Assembly (NCBI RefSeq): GCF_036346295.1
Contig: NZ_CP107819.1
Location: forward strand, 4,340,001 to 4,404,000
Direction: 5' to 3'
Source of the DNA: Streptomyces sp. NBC_00536
GTDB taxonomy: Bacteria; Actinomycetota; Actinomycetes; Streptomycetales; Streptomycetaceae
DNA: 64,000 bases
A program made the position numbers and the translations under genes. This document shows positions 10,218 to 20,200 of this stretch, piece after piece (position 1 is the stretch's first letter; every line of letters begins with the position of its first letter). The notes under the pieces were generated by a model. The model was not told where the DNA came from, searched no databases, and saw nothing but the letters and a program-made list of their open reading frames with translations.

Positions 10218-11735
10218 GTGCCTCGTGGTGATGGACGACTCAACCACGACCTGCTCCCCGGTGAGAAGGGCCCCCAGGACGCTTGCGGCGTCTTCGGTGT
10301 CTGGGCTCCGGGTGAAGAGGTCGCCAAGCTCACCTACTTCGGACTGTATGCACTGCAGCACCGCGGACAAGAGTCCGCGGGAATCGCTGTGAGCAACGGT
10401 TCCCAGATCCTCGTCTTCAAGGACATGGGCCTCGTGTCCCAGGTCTTCGACGAAACCTCTCTCGGATCCCTCCAAGGTCATATCGCGGTCGGTCACGCCC
10501 GCTACTCGACCACCGGAGCCTCGGTCTGGGAGAACGCGCAGCCCACCTTCCGTGCGACGGCCCACGGCTCCATTGCCCTGGGTCACAACGGAAACCTGGT
10601 GAACACCGCCGAGCTGGCGGGGATGGTCGCCGACCTCCCCCGGCAGGACGGCCGTGCCACCCAGGTGGCCGCGACCAACGACACCGATCTCGTGACGGCC
10701 CTGCTCGCCGGACAGACGGACGACGACGGCAAGCCCCTGACCATCGAGGAGTCGGCCACCAAGGTCCTCCCGCTGGTCAAGGGCGCCTTCTCGCTCGTCT
10801 TCATGGACGAGGGGACCCTCTACACCGCCCGTGACCCGCAGGGCATCCGCCCGCTGGTCCTCGGCCGCCTGGAGCGCGGCTGGGTGGTGGCGAGCGAGAC
10901 CGCCGCCCTCGACATCTGCGGCGCCAGCTTCGTCCGCGAGGTCGAGCCGGGCGAGCTGATCGCGATCGACGAGAACGGTCTCCGTTCCTCCCGATTCGCG
11001 GAAGCGAAGCCCAAGGGCTGTGTGTTCGAGTACGTCTACCTGGCGCGCCCGGACACCGACATCGCCGGCCGGAACGTGTACCTCTCGCGTGTCGAGATGG
11101 GCCGCCGCCTGGCCAAGGAAGCCCCGGCCGAGGCCGACCTGGTGATATCGACACCGGAATCCGGCACGCCCGCCGCCGTCGGCTACGCCGAAGCGAGCGG
11201 GATCCCGTACGGCGTGGGCCTGGTCAAGAACGCCTACGTCGGCCGGACCTTCATCCAGCCCTCGCAGACGATCCGCCAGCTCGGCATCCGTCTGAAGCTG
11301 AACCCCCTCAAGGAAGTCATCCGGGGCAAGCGCCTGGTGGTCGTCGACGACTCGATCGTCCGCGGCAACACCCAGCGCGCCCTGGTCAAGATGCTCCGCG
11401 AGGCCGGCGCGGCCGAGATCCACATCCGGATCTCCTCCCCGCCCGTGAAGTGGCCCTGCTTCTTCGGCATCGACTTCGCCACCCGTGCGGAGCTGATCGC
11501 CAACGGCATGACCGTCGAGGAGATCGCCACCTCCATGGGTGCGGACTCCCTCGCCTACATCTCGCTCGACTCGATGATCGAGGCGACGACGATCCAGAAG
11601 CCCAACCTCTGCCGTGCCTGCTTCGACGGCGAGTACCCCATGGAGCTGCCCGACCCGCAGCTCCTGGGCAAGCAGCTCCTGGAGACCGAGCTGGCCGGCG
11701 GCACGGACGCCGCCGACGCGCTCCGCCGTCCCTGA
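10218..11735 (+). CDS. purF: Amidophosphoribosyltransferase PurF
   Basis: The first committed enzyme of purine synthesis: PRPP + glutamine gives phosphoribosylamine. The N-terminal Ntn glutaminase begins at Cys23 (ACGVFGVW) after a 22-residue propeptide that must be removed autocatalytically. GHARYSTTGA and GHNGNLVN follow. The C-terminal PRTase has the PRPP loop LVVVDDSIVRGNT near residue 380. The Cys residues near FFGIDFA and LCRACFDGE suggest the 4Fe-4S form found in Gram-positives. The length of 505 residues is normal. It starts at a GTG without a proper ribosome site. purM follows 49 bases later on the same strand. Confidence 0.98.
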   Translation: MPRGDGRLNHDLLPGEKGPQDACGVFGVWAPGEEVAKLTYFGLYALQHRGQESAGIAVSNGSQILVFKDMGLVSQVFDETSLGSLQGHIAVGHARYSTTGASVWENAQPTFRATAHGSIALGHNGNLVNTAELAGMVADLPRQDGRATQVAATNDTDLVTALLAGQTDDDGKPLTIEESATKVLPLVKGAFSLVFMDEGTLYTARDPQGIRPLVLGRLERGWVVASETAALDICGASFVREVEPGELIAIDENGLRSSRFAEAKPKGCVFEYVYLARPDTDIAGRNVYLSRVEMGRRLAKEAPAEADLVISTPESGTPAAVGYAEASGIPYGVGLVKNAYVGRTFIQPSQTIRQLGIRLKLNPLKEVIRGKRLVVVDDSIVRGNTQRALVKMLREAGAAEIHIRISSPPVKWPCFFGIDFATRAELIANGMTVEEIATSMGADSLAYISLDSMIEATTIQKPNLCRACFDGEYPMELPDPQLLGKQLLETELAGGTDAADALRRP

Positions 11736-11784
11736 TCACGCACCCGCAGTAACCGCAGTAACGACACGAAAGCTCATCCCTGTC

Positions 11785-12855
11785 ATGACAGAGAAGACCA
11801 CCGGTGCCAGCTACGCAGCCGCGGGCGTCGACATCGAAGCGGGCGACCGCGCCGTCGAGCTGATGAAGGAGTGGGTGAAGAAGACGCAGCGCCCCGAGGT
11901 CCTCGGTGGCCTCGGCGGTTTCGCCGGCCTCTTCGACGCCTCCGCCCTCAAGCGCTACGAGCGCCCGCTCCTGGCCTCGGCCACCGACGGCGTCGGCACC
12001 AAGGTGGACATCGCCCGCCAGCTGGGCGTGTACGACACGATCGGCCACGACCTGGTCGCGATGGTCATGGACGACATCGTCGTCTGCGGCGCCGAGCCGC
12101 TCTTCATGACCGACTACATCTGTGTCGGCAAGGTCCACCCCGAGCGCGTCGCTGCCATCGTCAAGGGCATCGCCGAGGGCTGCGTCCTGGCCGGGTGCGC
12201 CCTGGTGGGCGGCGAGACCGCCGAACACCCGGGTCTGCTGGGTCCGGACGACTTCGACGTCGCGGGCGCCGGTACGGGAGTCGTCGAGTACGACGCCCTG
12301 CTCGGCGCGGACCGTATCCGTACGGGGGACGCCGTCATCGCGATGGCGTCGTCCGGGCTTCACTCGAACGGGTACTCGCTGGTCCGCCACGTCCTCTTCG
12401 ACCGCGCCAAGATGGCGCTGGAGAGCCACGTGGAGGAGTTCGGCCGGACCCTCGGCGAGGAGCTCCTGGAGCCGACCAAGATCTACTCGCTGGACTGCCT
12501 GGCCCTCACCCGCACCGCCGAGGTCCACGCCTTCTCGCACATCACGGGCGGCGGCCTCGCGGCCAACCTCGCCCGGGTCATCCCGGACCACCTGCACGCC
12601 ACGGTCGACCGTTCGACCTGGGCCCCCGGCGCGGTCTTCGACCTGGTCGGCCAGGCCGGCAAGGTCGAGCGCCTGGAGCTGGAGAAGACGCTGAACATGG
12701 GCGTCGGCATGATCGCCGTGGTCCCGCAGGAATCGGTGGACGTGGCCCTGACCACGCTGTCCGACCGGGGCGTCGACGCCTGGGTCGCGGGCGAGATCCT
12801 GGACCGCGGGGCGCACACCGAGGGCTCGACCCTGACCGGCGACTACGCGAACTGA
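11785..12855 (+). CDS. purM: Phosphoribosylformylglycinamidine cyclo-ligase (AIR synthetase) PurM
   Basis: Converts FGAM to AIR using ATP, the step after PurSQL. The 356-residue protein has the AIR-synthase hallmarks SYAAAGVDIEAGD, LASATDGVGTKVDIA, the metal/ATP loop HDLVAMVMDDIVVCGAEPLF, and GGGLAANLARVIP in the C-terminal domain. The start is an ATG 49 bases after purF, so the two genes are probably cotranscribed. Two hairpins follow its stop and separate it from the convergent DUF3073 gene. Confidence 0.98.
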   Translation: MTEKTTGASYAAAGVDIEAGDRAVELMKEWVKKTQRPEVLGGLGGFAGLFDASALKRYERPLLASATDGVGTKVDIARQLGVYDTIGHDLVAMVMDDIVVCGAEPLFMTDYICVGKVHPERVAAIVKGIAEGCVLAGCALVGGETAEHPGLLGPDDFDVAGAGTGVVEYDALLGADRIRTGDAVIAMASSGLHSNGYSLVRHVLFDRAKMALESHVEEFGRTLGEELLEPTKIYSLDCLALTRTAEVHAFSHITGGGLAANLARVIPDHLHATVDRSTWAPGAVFDLVGQAGKVERLELEKTLNMGVGMIAVVPQESVDVALTTLSDRGVDAWVAGEILDRGAHTEGSTLTGDYAN

Positions 12856-12866
12856 GCACGACGGGA

Positions 12867-12897
12867 CCGGCGGAACCGACCAGATCGGTTCCGCCGG
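12867..12897. terminator. Terminator hairpin 1 between purM and the DUF3073 gene
   Basis: A perfect 13-bp stem of CCGGCGGAACCGA with TCGGTTCCGCCGG around loop CCAGA, 11 bases past the purM stop. Confidence 0.8.
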
Positions 12898-12908
12898 GAA
12901 CGCACTGA

Positions 12909-12941
12909 AACCCGGTCCGGGGCATTGCCCTGGACCGGGTT
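12909..12941. terminator. Terminator hairpin 2 between purM and the DUF3073 gene
   Basis: A 15-bp stem with one G-U pair of AACCCGGTCC...GGACCGGGTT, closing on loop ATT. With hairpin 1 it insulates two convergent genes and may work in both directions. Confidence 0.78.
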
Positions 12942-12987
12942 CATGTGTTGTTGCTCAGCTGGTGATGCGGTGTGGACGCTGGATGCG

Positions 12988-13251
12988 TCAAGCGCCGCGA
13001 CGCTGCGCCGACGGGCCGGACTCTTCGTCCTCGTCCTCGTCATCGCCGTTGTACAACTTCGCGTACTTGGCGTACGGGTCGTCGTCGTCTTCCAGCTCGT
13101 CATCGACCTCGACCGGCGCGCTGACAGGCAGCGGCTCCGTCGGCGATGCGCCCAGCTCATTGGCCAGACGCGAGAGGTCAGTCCCGCCGCTGTTGTACTT
13201 CAGCTGGCGGGCGACCTTTGTCTGCTTGGCCTTGGCCCGGCCGCGCCCCAT
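12988..13251 (-). CDS. DUF3073 family protein
   Basis: An 87-residue soluble protein of a family conserved in actinobacteria with unknown function. The basic start GRGRAKAKQTKVARQLKYNS is characteristic. The middle carries LSRLANELG, and the tail is strongly acidic (DDELEDDDDPYAKYAKL, then DEDEDEE). The basic head and acidic tail suggest nucleic-acid or ribosome association, but this is inference. The ATG at 13251 is the only sensible start. The nearest upstream gene on this strand, vdh, is over 300 bases away. Confidence 0.85.
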   Translation of the reverse strand: MGRGRAKAKQTKVARQLKYNSGGTDLSRLANELGASPTEPLPVSAPVEVDDELEDDDDPYAKYAKLYNGDDEDEDEESGPSAQRRGA

Positions 13252-13541
13252 GGCTCGACCCCCTCGGTGACGGGGCTCGACGGCCCCAGAGTCTGACACG
13301 CGTTCATGGTTCGGAGCGGGCTCTCCGTGGAGAGACCGTCCGTAGGGCTTTAACGGTACCTGCTTCCGCGGCCATACGGTACGCCGCCCGCATGACGTGC
13401 CCCGGCACAGTGCCTGCGAGACGCCCCGTACTCGCTGGTCAGCTGCGATTTTAACCCTATATTGGCGAGCGACCCGCCGAAGCGCAGTGAGTTCCGTCTC
13501 TCCGCAACCCCGGCGGGCGCAAACACCCGTGGTACGGGGCC
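13252..13541. promoter_or_regulatory. Upstream region of the DUF3073 gene
   Basis: About 290 bases without a gene between the vdh terminator and the DUF3073 start. On the minus strand an AT-rich patch (AATATAGGGTTAAAATC, near 13448-13464) is a plausible promoter core with a long 5' leader. No RNA element was recognised. Confidence 0.35.
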
Positions 13542-13566
13542 CGGCGCCGGATTCAATCCGGCGCCG
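13542..13566 (-). terminator. Terminator hairpin after vdh
   Basis: An 11-bp stem of CGGCGCCGGAT with ATCCGGCGCCG and a 3-base loop, nine bases beyond the vdh stop. Confidence 0.7.
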
Positions 13567-13574
13567 AACCCGTT

Positions 13575-14669
13575 TTACAGACCCCGCGCGGCGCGCGCTT
13601 CGGCCATCCGCTGTTCGGCGATCCGGTCGGCCGCCGCGGCGGGCGGAATCCCGTCCGACTTCGCACGTGCGAATATGGCCAGCGTGGTGTCGAAGATCTT
13701 CGTCGCCTTGGCCTTGCAGCGGTCGAAGTCGAAGCCGTGCAGCTCGTCGGCGACCTGGATCACGCCGCCGGCGTTGATCACGTAGTCCGGGGCGTAGAGG
13801 ATGCCGCGGTCCGCGAGGTCCTTCTCCACGCCGGGGTGCGCGAGCTGGTTGTTCGCGGCGCCGCACACCACCTTCGCGGTGAGGACCGGCACGGTGACGT
13901 CGTCGAGGGCGCCGCCGAGCGCGCAGGGGGCGTAGATGTCCAGCCCCGCCAGCCGGATCAGCGCGTCGGTGTCGGCGACCGCCGTCACCTTGCCCGGGTG
14001 CTTGTCCAGGATCCGCTGCACCGACTCGGCGCGGACGTCCGTGATGACGACCTCGGCCCCGTCCTCCAGCAGGTGCTCGACCAGGTGGTGGCCGACCTTG
14101 CCGACGCCCGCGACGCCGACCTTGCGGCCGCGCAGGGTCGGGTCGCCCCACAGGTGCTGGGCGCTGGCGCGCATGCCCTGGAAGACGCCGAAGGCGGTGA
14201 GCACCGAGGAGTCGCCGGCGCCGCCGTTCTCGGGGGAGCGGCCGGTGGCCCAGCGGGTCTCGCGGGCGACGACGTCCATGTCGGCCACGTAGGTGCCGAC
14301 GTCGCAGGCGGTCACGTAGCGGCCGCCGAGGGACTCCACGAACCGGCCGTAGGCCAGCAGCAGTTCCTCGCTCTTCAGGACGTCGGGGTCGCCGATGATC
14401 ACGGCCTTGCCGCCGCCGTGGTCGAGCCCGGCGAGGGCGTTCTTGTACGACATGCCGCGGGCGAGGTTGAGGGCGTCGAGGACGGCCTCCTCGTCCGAGG
14501 CGTACGCGTGGAAGCGCGTACCGCCGAGCGCGGGGCCCAGTGCGGTGGAGTGAAGGGCGATGACGGCCTTGAGGCCACTGGCGCGGTCCTGGCAGAGCAC
14601 GACCTGCTCGTGGCCGCCCTGTTCCGTGCGGAACAGGGTGTGCAGGACGCCGTCGGTCATTTCGGTCAC
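13575..14669 (-). CDS. vdh: Leucine/valine dehydrogenase (Glu/Leu/Phe/Val dehydrogenase family)
   Basis: An NAD-dependent branched-chain amino-acid dehydrogenase of about 364 residues. It deaminates Val/Leu/Ile to keto acids, feeding fatty-acid and polyketide precursors in Streptomyces. The Gly-rich substrate site [12 protein letters not shown], the catalytic Lys in [14 protein letters not shown], and the Rossmann motif [17 protein letters not shown] are clear. The frame is open from an ATG at 14684. A GGAG lies eight bases before the in-frame GTG at 14669, and starting there gives the family's usual length. The valine preference is by analogy with Streptomyces Vdh. It is divergent from the next gene. 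Confidence 0.9.
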   Translation of the reverse strand: MTEMTDGVLHTLFRTEQGGHEQVVLCQDRASGLKAVIALHSTALGPALGGTRFHAYASDEEAVLDALNLARGMSYKNALAGLDHGGGKAVIIGDPDVLKSEELLLAYGRFVESLGGRYVTACDVGTYVADMDVVARETRWATGRSPENGGAGDSSVLTAFGVFQGMRASAQHLWGDPTLRGRKVGVAGVGKVGHHLVEHLLEDGAEVVITDVRAESVQRILDKHPGKVTAVADTDALIRLAGLDIYAPCALGGALDDVTVPVLTAKVVCGAANNQLAHPGVEKDLADRGILYAPDYVINAGGVIQVADELHGFDFDRCKAKATKIFDTTLAIFARAKSDGIPPAAAADRIAEQRMAEARAARGL

Positions 14670-14874
14670 GGTGGTGACTCCCATGGATGAGATGCGGCGG
14701 GAAGCGCCCTCCTGCGGGTGGGGAGGGCGTTGTTGGGAGCAGCGTAAGACCTGCGGGGCGCGCCCGGCCGTCCTGTCCGGGGATCGGACCTCCGCTCGGA
14801 CTTCTGACCGGATTTCTCCCCTGTCGGGGGCGCGCGGCCGCGTACGGGCGCCCGGCGCGGGGGAGTACGAGAGC

Positions 14875-15729
14875 GTGAGCGAATCCCCCGATCCCCGGCT
14901 GCCCGCCGCGCGCCAGGCGCCGACCGTCCCCTACGCGTCCTACCTGCGCGTCTACGAACCCCTCGCGGCCTTCGCCGAGCCGGAGCGCGCGCACTGGGCC
15001 GACTACGCCCGGCGCGGGCACACCCCGACGGCGCAGGACGAGCTGCGCCGGTCGCTGGCCGATCTGGTCCGGGTGCCGCTGGTGGGGGTGCCCGCGCACG
15101 AGAGCGCGGACGCCTTCACGGCGGAGCTGGACGGGGTGCTGCTGGTCTGCCCGTGGCGGACCCGGCTGCGCGGCTGGCTGGCGCTGCAGGAGCTGGTGGC
15201 GGATCTGCCGCTGCCGGTGCTGGACGCGGCGCTGCCGCCGGGGGTGCGCCGCCGGGCGGCCGAGGAGTACGACGCCTGGCGGGCGCGGAACCCGGACGCG
15301 CGCCCGTGGATCCGTACGGCGGTGTGGCAGGTCCCGCTGCGCTGGTTCGTGCTGGTGGCCGACGAGGAGCGGGAGTACGTGCCGGGGGAGCTGCTGCGCT
15401 ACCGGACGCCGATGGTCCAGGCCCGGCGGCGGCTCGCGCGCGGGCTGCGGACCCTGCGCGAGGCGGAGGGGTACGGCGCGCTGGCCGACGGGCTCGTCGA
15501 GGTCGGCAGCTGGCTGGAGGAGTTCCACCCGCGCTCGATGGTCGAGCTGGACTACGGCGGGCTGGTGCACGGGCTGCCGGCGGCGGGACTGGCGGAGGAC
15601 CGGTCGGCGGCGGAGCTGGCGGCGGGGATCGCGGCGCTGCGGGCGGGCGACTCTGACGGAGCCGTGGAGACGTACGTCATATTGGCCGACCGTTGGCGGG
15701 CTGTTCGGGAGAGACTGTTCGCCAACTAG
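14875..15729 (+). CDS. Conserved hypothetical protein (Streptomyces-type, 284 aa)
   Basis: I recognise no domain. The 284-residue soluble protein is rich in Ala, Leu, Arg and acidic residues, has no signal peptide or membrane segment, and carries a phrase [25 protein letters not shown] that looks like a folded beta/alpha core. The start is a GTG with GGGGGAG ten bases upstream. Its position between vdh and bldC fits a conserved hypothetical of this chromosomal core as I remember it. A regulatory or enzymatic role cannot be assigned. Confidence 0.72.
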   Translation: MSESPDPRLPAARQAPTVPYASYLRVYEPLAAFAEPERAHWADYARRGHTPTAQDELRRSLADLVRVPLVGVPAHESADAFTAELDGVLLVCPWRTRLRGWLALQELVADLPLPVLDAALPPGVRRRAAEEYDAWRARNPDARPWIRTAVWQVPLRWFVLVADEEREYVPGELLRYRTPMVQARRRLARGLRTLREAEGYGALADGLVEVGSWLEEFHPRSMVELDYGGLVHGLPAAGLAEDRSAAELAAGIAALRAGDSDGAVETYVILADRWRAVRERLFAN

Positions 15730-16241
15730 CCGTATGGTCCGAACGGCCACAAGCCGTGGTACTTCAGGACGATTCACTCATTAGGGTCTTAGTGCCAGGA
15801 CCTACGTCCCGATCCCGGCCATTGGCTCAAGCGTGACGGACCGCACTTTCCACACTCTTGCGCCCTTCCCCTACCCTCGTGCCAAAATAGGACAAGGAGT
15901 CCGGGGAGGGTTCCTTCCGCCCAACTTTGGGTGGATTGCTCGGGATTGCACGCTATGGGGGGTCTGACGACTCCTGATCGCTCTGTGACTGATCGTCACG
16001 GTGGGGTGACTGTCCGTTATGGGGCAGTCCATCGGCTTCCGTCGCTGATGAACACCTCGGAGGGCAATTCCATCGGTTTGGCCGACGAGGCTGGACAGAT
16101 GGTGTAGTTGTAGTGCCGAGGACAAGCCGTTCGTCCTATAACCGACTCGGCCTTCGTCTGTCCATTTCGGGCAACGAGGGCCAAGGTGCAGAATTTAGAG
16201 GAAAGAACCGAGATGGTTCGGTTCTCCCGAGGAGGCCGCTC
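15730..16241. promoter_or_regulatory. bldC upstream region
   Basis: This 512-base gap has lower GC than its neighbours (for example GCCAAAATAGGACAAGG near 15880 and GCAGAATTTAGAGGAAAG before bldC). The length suggests a complex developmental promoter, possibly with a leader transcript. I cannot identify defined sites. No protein-like frame was found. Confidence 0.45.
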
Positions 16242-16448
16242 ATGACCGCTCGCACCCCTGATGCCGAGCCGCTGCTGACCCCGGCTGAGGTTGCCACGAT
16301 GTTCCGCGTGGACCCGAAGACGGTCACCCGCTGGGCCAAGGCTGGCAAGCTCACGTCCATCCGCACCCTGGGTGGGCACCGCCGCTACCGCGAGGCCGAG
16401 GTTCGCGCACTGCTCGCGGGAATTCCGCAGCAGCGCAGCGAGGCCTGA
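16242..16448 (+). CDS. bldC: Developmental transcription factor BldC
   Basis: A 68-residue MerR-like DNA-binding protein, with a winged helix only and no effector domain. The sequence LLTPAEVATMFRVDPKTVTRWAKAGKLTSIRTLGGHRRY... is the BldC signature. BldC holds Streptomyces in vegetative growth by controlling sporulation genes and binds cooperatively to direct repeats. An exact GAGGAGG ribosome site precedes the ATG. It is monocistronic, with a strong terminator about 120 bases downstream and a 512-base promoter region upstream. Confidence 0.97.
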   Translation: MTARTPDAEPLLTPAEVATMFRVDPKTVTRWAKAGKLTSIRTLGGHRRYREAEVRALLAGIPQQRSEA

Positions 16449-16800
16449 GGTCCCGAGGTTCCGCAGCACAACCCCTTTTAACGGGTCGATATCGGGTCCC
16501 CCAATCCGATGAAACCCACATGGCTTCATGCGGCCGGATCTGCCCCAACAGGTTCATCAGCCGTCGATCGCGCTGGACTCCGCCGGGTCCAGCGCGATCT
16601 TTTTTATGCCCGGGGGATGGTCCCGGGCCGACGCGTGGGGTGCCTCGTAGAGGGGGTGCCATTGCACATATTAAATCGAAGGGGCGTATGTGCGTGATAA
16701 ACGTGTGCGTCTCGAAAACTCATGTGGTGACTCCCGTCACAGCTAACAACTCTTGTACATCCGGCATTGCGCCCGTAATGGGGTCCGCCAGATGTGAATG
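16449..16800. other. Gap downstream of bldC, no gene seen
   Basis: 352 bases. The only clear element is the bldC terminator at 16566-16605. The remainder (for example around 16680-16800) is AT-richer than average and shows no supported coding frame. It could hold promoter sequence or untranslated RNA. Confidence 0.4.
16566..16605 (+). terminator. Rho-independent terminator of bldC
   Basis: A perfect 12-bp stem of GATCGCGCTGGA with TCCAGCGCGATC, a 10-base loop and a T6 tract: a classic intrinsic terminator, uncommon in this genome for having a T-run. Confidence 0.9.
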
Positions 16801-16956
16801 TCAGCCGGGCGCGGGACCTTCGGCCCTCCGCGCCGCTTCCCGTGCGAGGTGCATGAGCCGGTTGCAGACCAGGCAGTGGCGCGTGAGGTGGCGACGTCCG
16901 CGCGAGGCCGCCAGATGGGCCTTCAGGAGCGCTCTGAGCTCGTCCCGGGCATTCAT
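16801..16956 (-). CDS. Small hypothetical protein, DUF6274-like
   Basis: A 51-residue basic peptide with the pattern LRALLKAHLAASRGRRHLTRHCLVCNRL, then a helical tail. The HC-x2-C spacing hints at metal binding. Short proteins of this kind (I believe DUF6274) occur in Streptomyces beside tRNA-Asp and hrpA. The ATG at 16956 has GGAGG fifteen bases upstream, which is rather far. An in-frame GTG five codons earlier is too close to it. Function unknown. Confidence 0.6.
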   Translation of the reverse strand: MNARDELRALLKAHLAASRGRRHLTRHCLVCNRLMHLAREAARRAEGPAPG

Positions 16957-17043
16957 GAGGGAAAACCACACCTCCCGTACCTGTGATGGCCGCAGGGGCC
17001 CGTGGGGCCGCTCGTGTGCCGTGCGTATCCATGGGGGGAACGC

Positions 17044-17080
17044 GTCAGGGCCCGTATCCCTGGGGGATACGGGCCCTGAC
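17044..17080 (-). terminator. Terminator downstream of tRNA-Asp
   Basis: A perfect 16-bp stem, GTCAGGGCCCGTATCC with its complement, loop CTGGG, seven bases past the tRNA end. Confidence 0.82.
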
Positions 17081-17087
17081 GTCACTG

Positions 17088-17161
17088 CGAACCTGACGGG
17101 ACTTGAACCCGCGACCTCCACCTTGACAGGGTGGCGAGCTAACCAACTGCTCCACAGGTCC
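17088..17161 (-). tRNA. tRNA-Asp(GTC), copy 1
   Basis: A 74-base cloverleaf with acceptor GGACCTG/CAGGTTC and anticodon loop CTGTCAA (GTC). The gene body is identical to the copy at 23435-23508. Confidence 0.97.
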
Positions 17162-17240
17162 TCGTTCGCGGCCACTTGGTGGCTGCGAAACCGACTGTAC
17201 AACAGCTCAGGGGGTGAGGTCGAATGCGATCACGCCGCCG

Positions 17241-20200
17241 TCACGGAGCCAGGGCGTCGACCGCCTTCACGATGCGCTTGTCGGACACCGGATACGCCGT
17301 CCCGAGGGCGTGGGCGAAGTAGCTCACCCGCAGTTCCTCGATCATCCAGCGGATGTCCGTGACCGCCGTCGGCACCGGCCGCCCCTTGGGCAACTGCTCC
17401 AGCAGCCAGGCGTACTCGTCCTGCATCTCGTGGACCTTCTCCATGCGCGTGGTGTCGCGCTGGACCGAGGTCGGCATCTGCTGGAGCCGGCGGTCGGCCG
17501 CCACCAGATAGCGCATCAGGTCCGGCAGCCGCTTCAGCCCGGTGAGGGTCACGAAGCCGGCCGGCACCAGGGCCGCCAGCTGCTTCTGCACGTCCTGCAC
17601 GTTCGCGACCAGGGTCAGGCTGTTGGTCGCCTTCAGCCGCCGCTCACAGGCCTGCCAGGCGGCCAGCACCTGCTGCACCTGGCCGACCGTGCGTACGGTC
17701 GTGTCCACCAGGTCGGTCCGTACGGCGTCGTAGAGCTTCCGGAAGCCAGCCTCGTCCCACGCGGGACCGCCGTGGTCCGCGATCAGCTTGTCGGCCGCCG
17801 CCGTCGCGCAGTCGTCGAACAGCGCCTGGATGGAGCCGTGCGGATTGCGGGAGAGCGCCAGCTTCGCCTGGTTGCCGAGCTTGTCCGAGGCGAACTTCGC
17901 CGGGTTCACCGCGATGTTGAGCAGGATCAGCTTCCTGGTCCCGCGCCACATCGCGAGCTGCTGCTCGGCCTCGGTGTCGAAGAGCCGTACGGAAACGCTC
18001 GCGCCCGCGTCCACCAACGCCGGGTAGGCCTTCACCGGCTGACCGGCCCGCCGGGTCTCGAAGACCTTGGTCAGGGTGCCGATCGTCCAGTCCGTCAGCC
18101 CGGTCCGCTCGATGGTCTCGCCGCCCGCGCGCTCGGCGGTCGCCGCGGCGGCCTGCGAGAGGGCCTGGCGGGCCTTGGGCCGCAGCCGCAGCCGCAGGGC
18201 CTCCAGGTCCTTGTCCTCGGCGATGTTCTTGCGCCGCTCGTCGACGATCCGGAAGGTGATCTTCAGGTGGTCGGCGATCCGGCTCAGGTCGAAGTCCTCG
18301 GCCGCGACCGGGACCCCGACCATCCGCTTCAGCTCGCGCGCGAGCGTGACCGTCAGCGGCTCCTGGAGAGGAACGGCGGTGTCCAGGAAGCGGGTCGCGA
18401 AGTTCGGCGCGGGCACGTAGTGCCGACGGATCGGCTTGGGCAGCGAGCGGATCAGCTCGGTGACGATCTCCTCGCGCAGCCCAGGGATCTGCCAGTCGAA
18501 ACCCTCGTCGGTGACCTGGTTCAGCACCGTCAGCGGAATGTGCACGGTCACGCCGTCCGCGTCCGCGCCCGGCTCGAACTGGTAGGTCACCCGGAACTTC
18601 AGCGCGCCCTGGCGCCAGGAGTCCGGGTAGTCGTCCTTGGTGACCCCGGCGGCCTTCTCGGTGAGCAGCATCGCCCGCTCGAAGTCGAGCAGCTCCGGCT
18701 CGTCCCGCTTCTTGTGCTTCCACCAGGAGTCGAAGTGCGCGCCCGAGACCACGTGCTCGGGGATCTTCTGGTCGTAGAAGTCGAAGAGGGTCTCGTCGTC
18801 GACCACGATGTCCCGGCGCCGCGCCCGGTGCTCCAGCTCCTCGACCTCGGTCAGCAGCTTGCGGTTGTCGGCGTAGAACTTGTGGTGCGTGCGCCAATCG
18901 CCCTCGACCAGGGCGTTGCGGATGAACAGCTCGCGGGAGACCTCGGCGTCGATCCGGCCGTAGTTGATCTTCCGCTGGGCGACGATCGGGACGCCGTACA
19001 GCGTCACCTTCTCGAACGCCATCACCGCGGCCTGGTCCTTCTCCCAGTGCGGCTCGCTGTACGTGCGCTTGATCAGGTGCTGGGCCAGCGGCTCGACCCA
19101 CTCGGGCTCGACCTTGGCGTTGACCCGGGCCCACAGCCGCGAGGTCTCCACCAGCTCCGCGGACATGACGAACTTGGGCTGCTTCTTGAACAGCGCCGAA
19201 CCCGGGAAGATCGCGAACTTCGCCGACCGGGCGCCCAGGTACTCGTTCTTGTCGGTGTCCTTGAGCCCGATGTGCGACAGCAGGCCCGCCAGCAGCGACA
19301 CGTGGATGTGCTGCTCGGGGGCATCGGCTTCATTGACGTGGATGCCCATGGTCTTGGCGACCGTACGCAGCTGCGAGTAGATGTCCTGCCACTCGCGGAT
19401 CCGCAGGAAGTTCAGGTACTCCTGCTTGCACATCCGGCGGAAGGACGAGGAGCCGCGCTCTTTCTGCTGCTCGCGGACATAGCGCCACATGTTCAGGAAC
19501 GAGAGGAAGTCGCTGGTCTCGTCCTTGAACCGGGCGTGGTTCTGGTCGGCCTGGGTCTGCTTGTCCGAGGGCCGCTCGCGCGGGTCCTGGATCGACAGGG
19601 CGGCCGCGATCACCATGACCTCGCGCACGCAGTTGTTCTTGTCCGCCTCCACCACCATGCGGGCGAGGCGCGGGTCCACGGGCAGCTGGGACAGCTGGCG
19701 GCCCATCGGCGTGAGCCGCTTGCTGTGGTCCTTCTCCGCCGGGTCGAGCGCGCCCAGCTCCTGGAGCAGCTGCACGCCGTCGCGGATGTTGCGGTGGTCC
19801 GGCGGGTCGATGAAGGGGAACTTCTCGATCTCGCCGAGGCCCGCCGCGGTCATCTGGAGGATGACGGAGGCGAGGTTGGTGCGCAGGATCTCGGCGTCGG
19901 TGAACTCGGGCCGGGAGAGGAAGTCGTCCTCGGAGTACAGCCGGATGCAGATGCCGTCCGAGGTACGGCCGCAGCGGCCCTTGCGCTGGTTGGCGCTGGC
20001 CTGCGAGATCCGCTCGATGGGCAGGCGCTGCACCTTGGTGCGGTGGCTGTAGCGGGAGATCCGGGCATTGCCCGGGTCGATCACGTACTTGATGCCCGGG
20101 ACGGTGAGGGAGGTCTCGGCGACGTTCGTCGCGAGGACGATCCGGCGGCCCGTGTGCTGCTGGAAGACGCGGTGCTGCTCGGCGTGCGAGAGGCGCGCGT

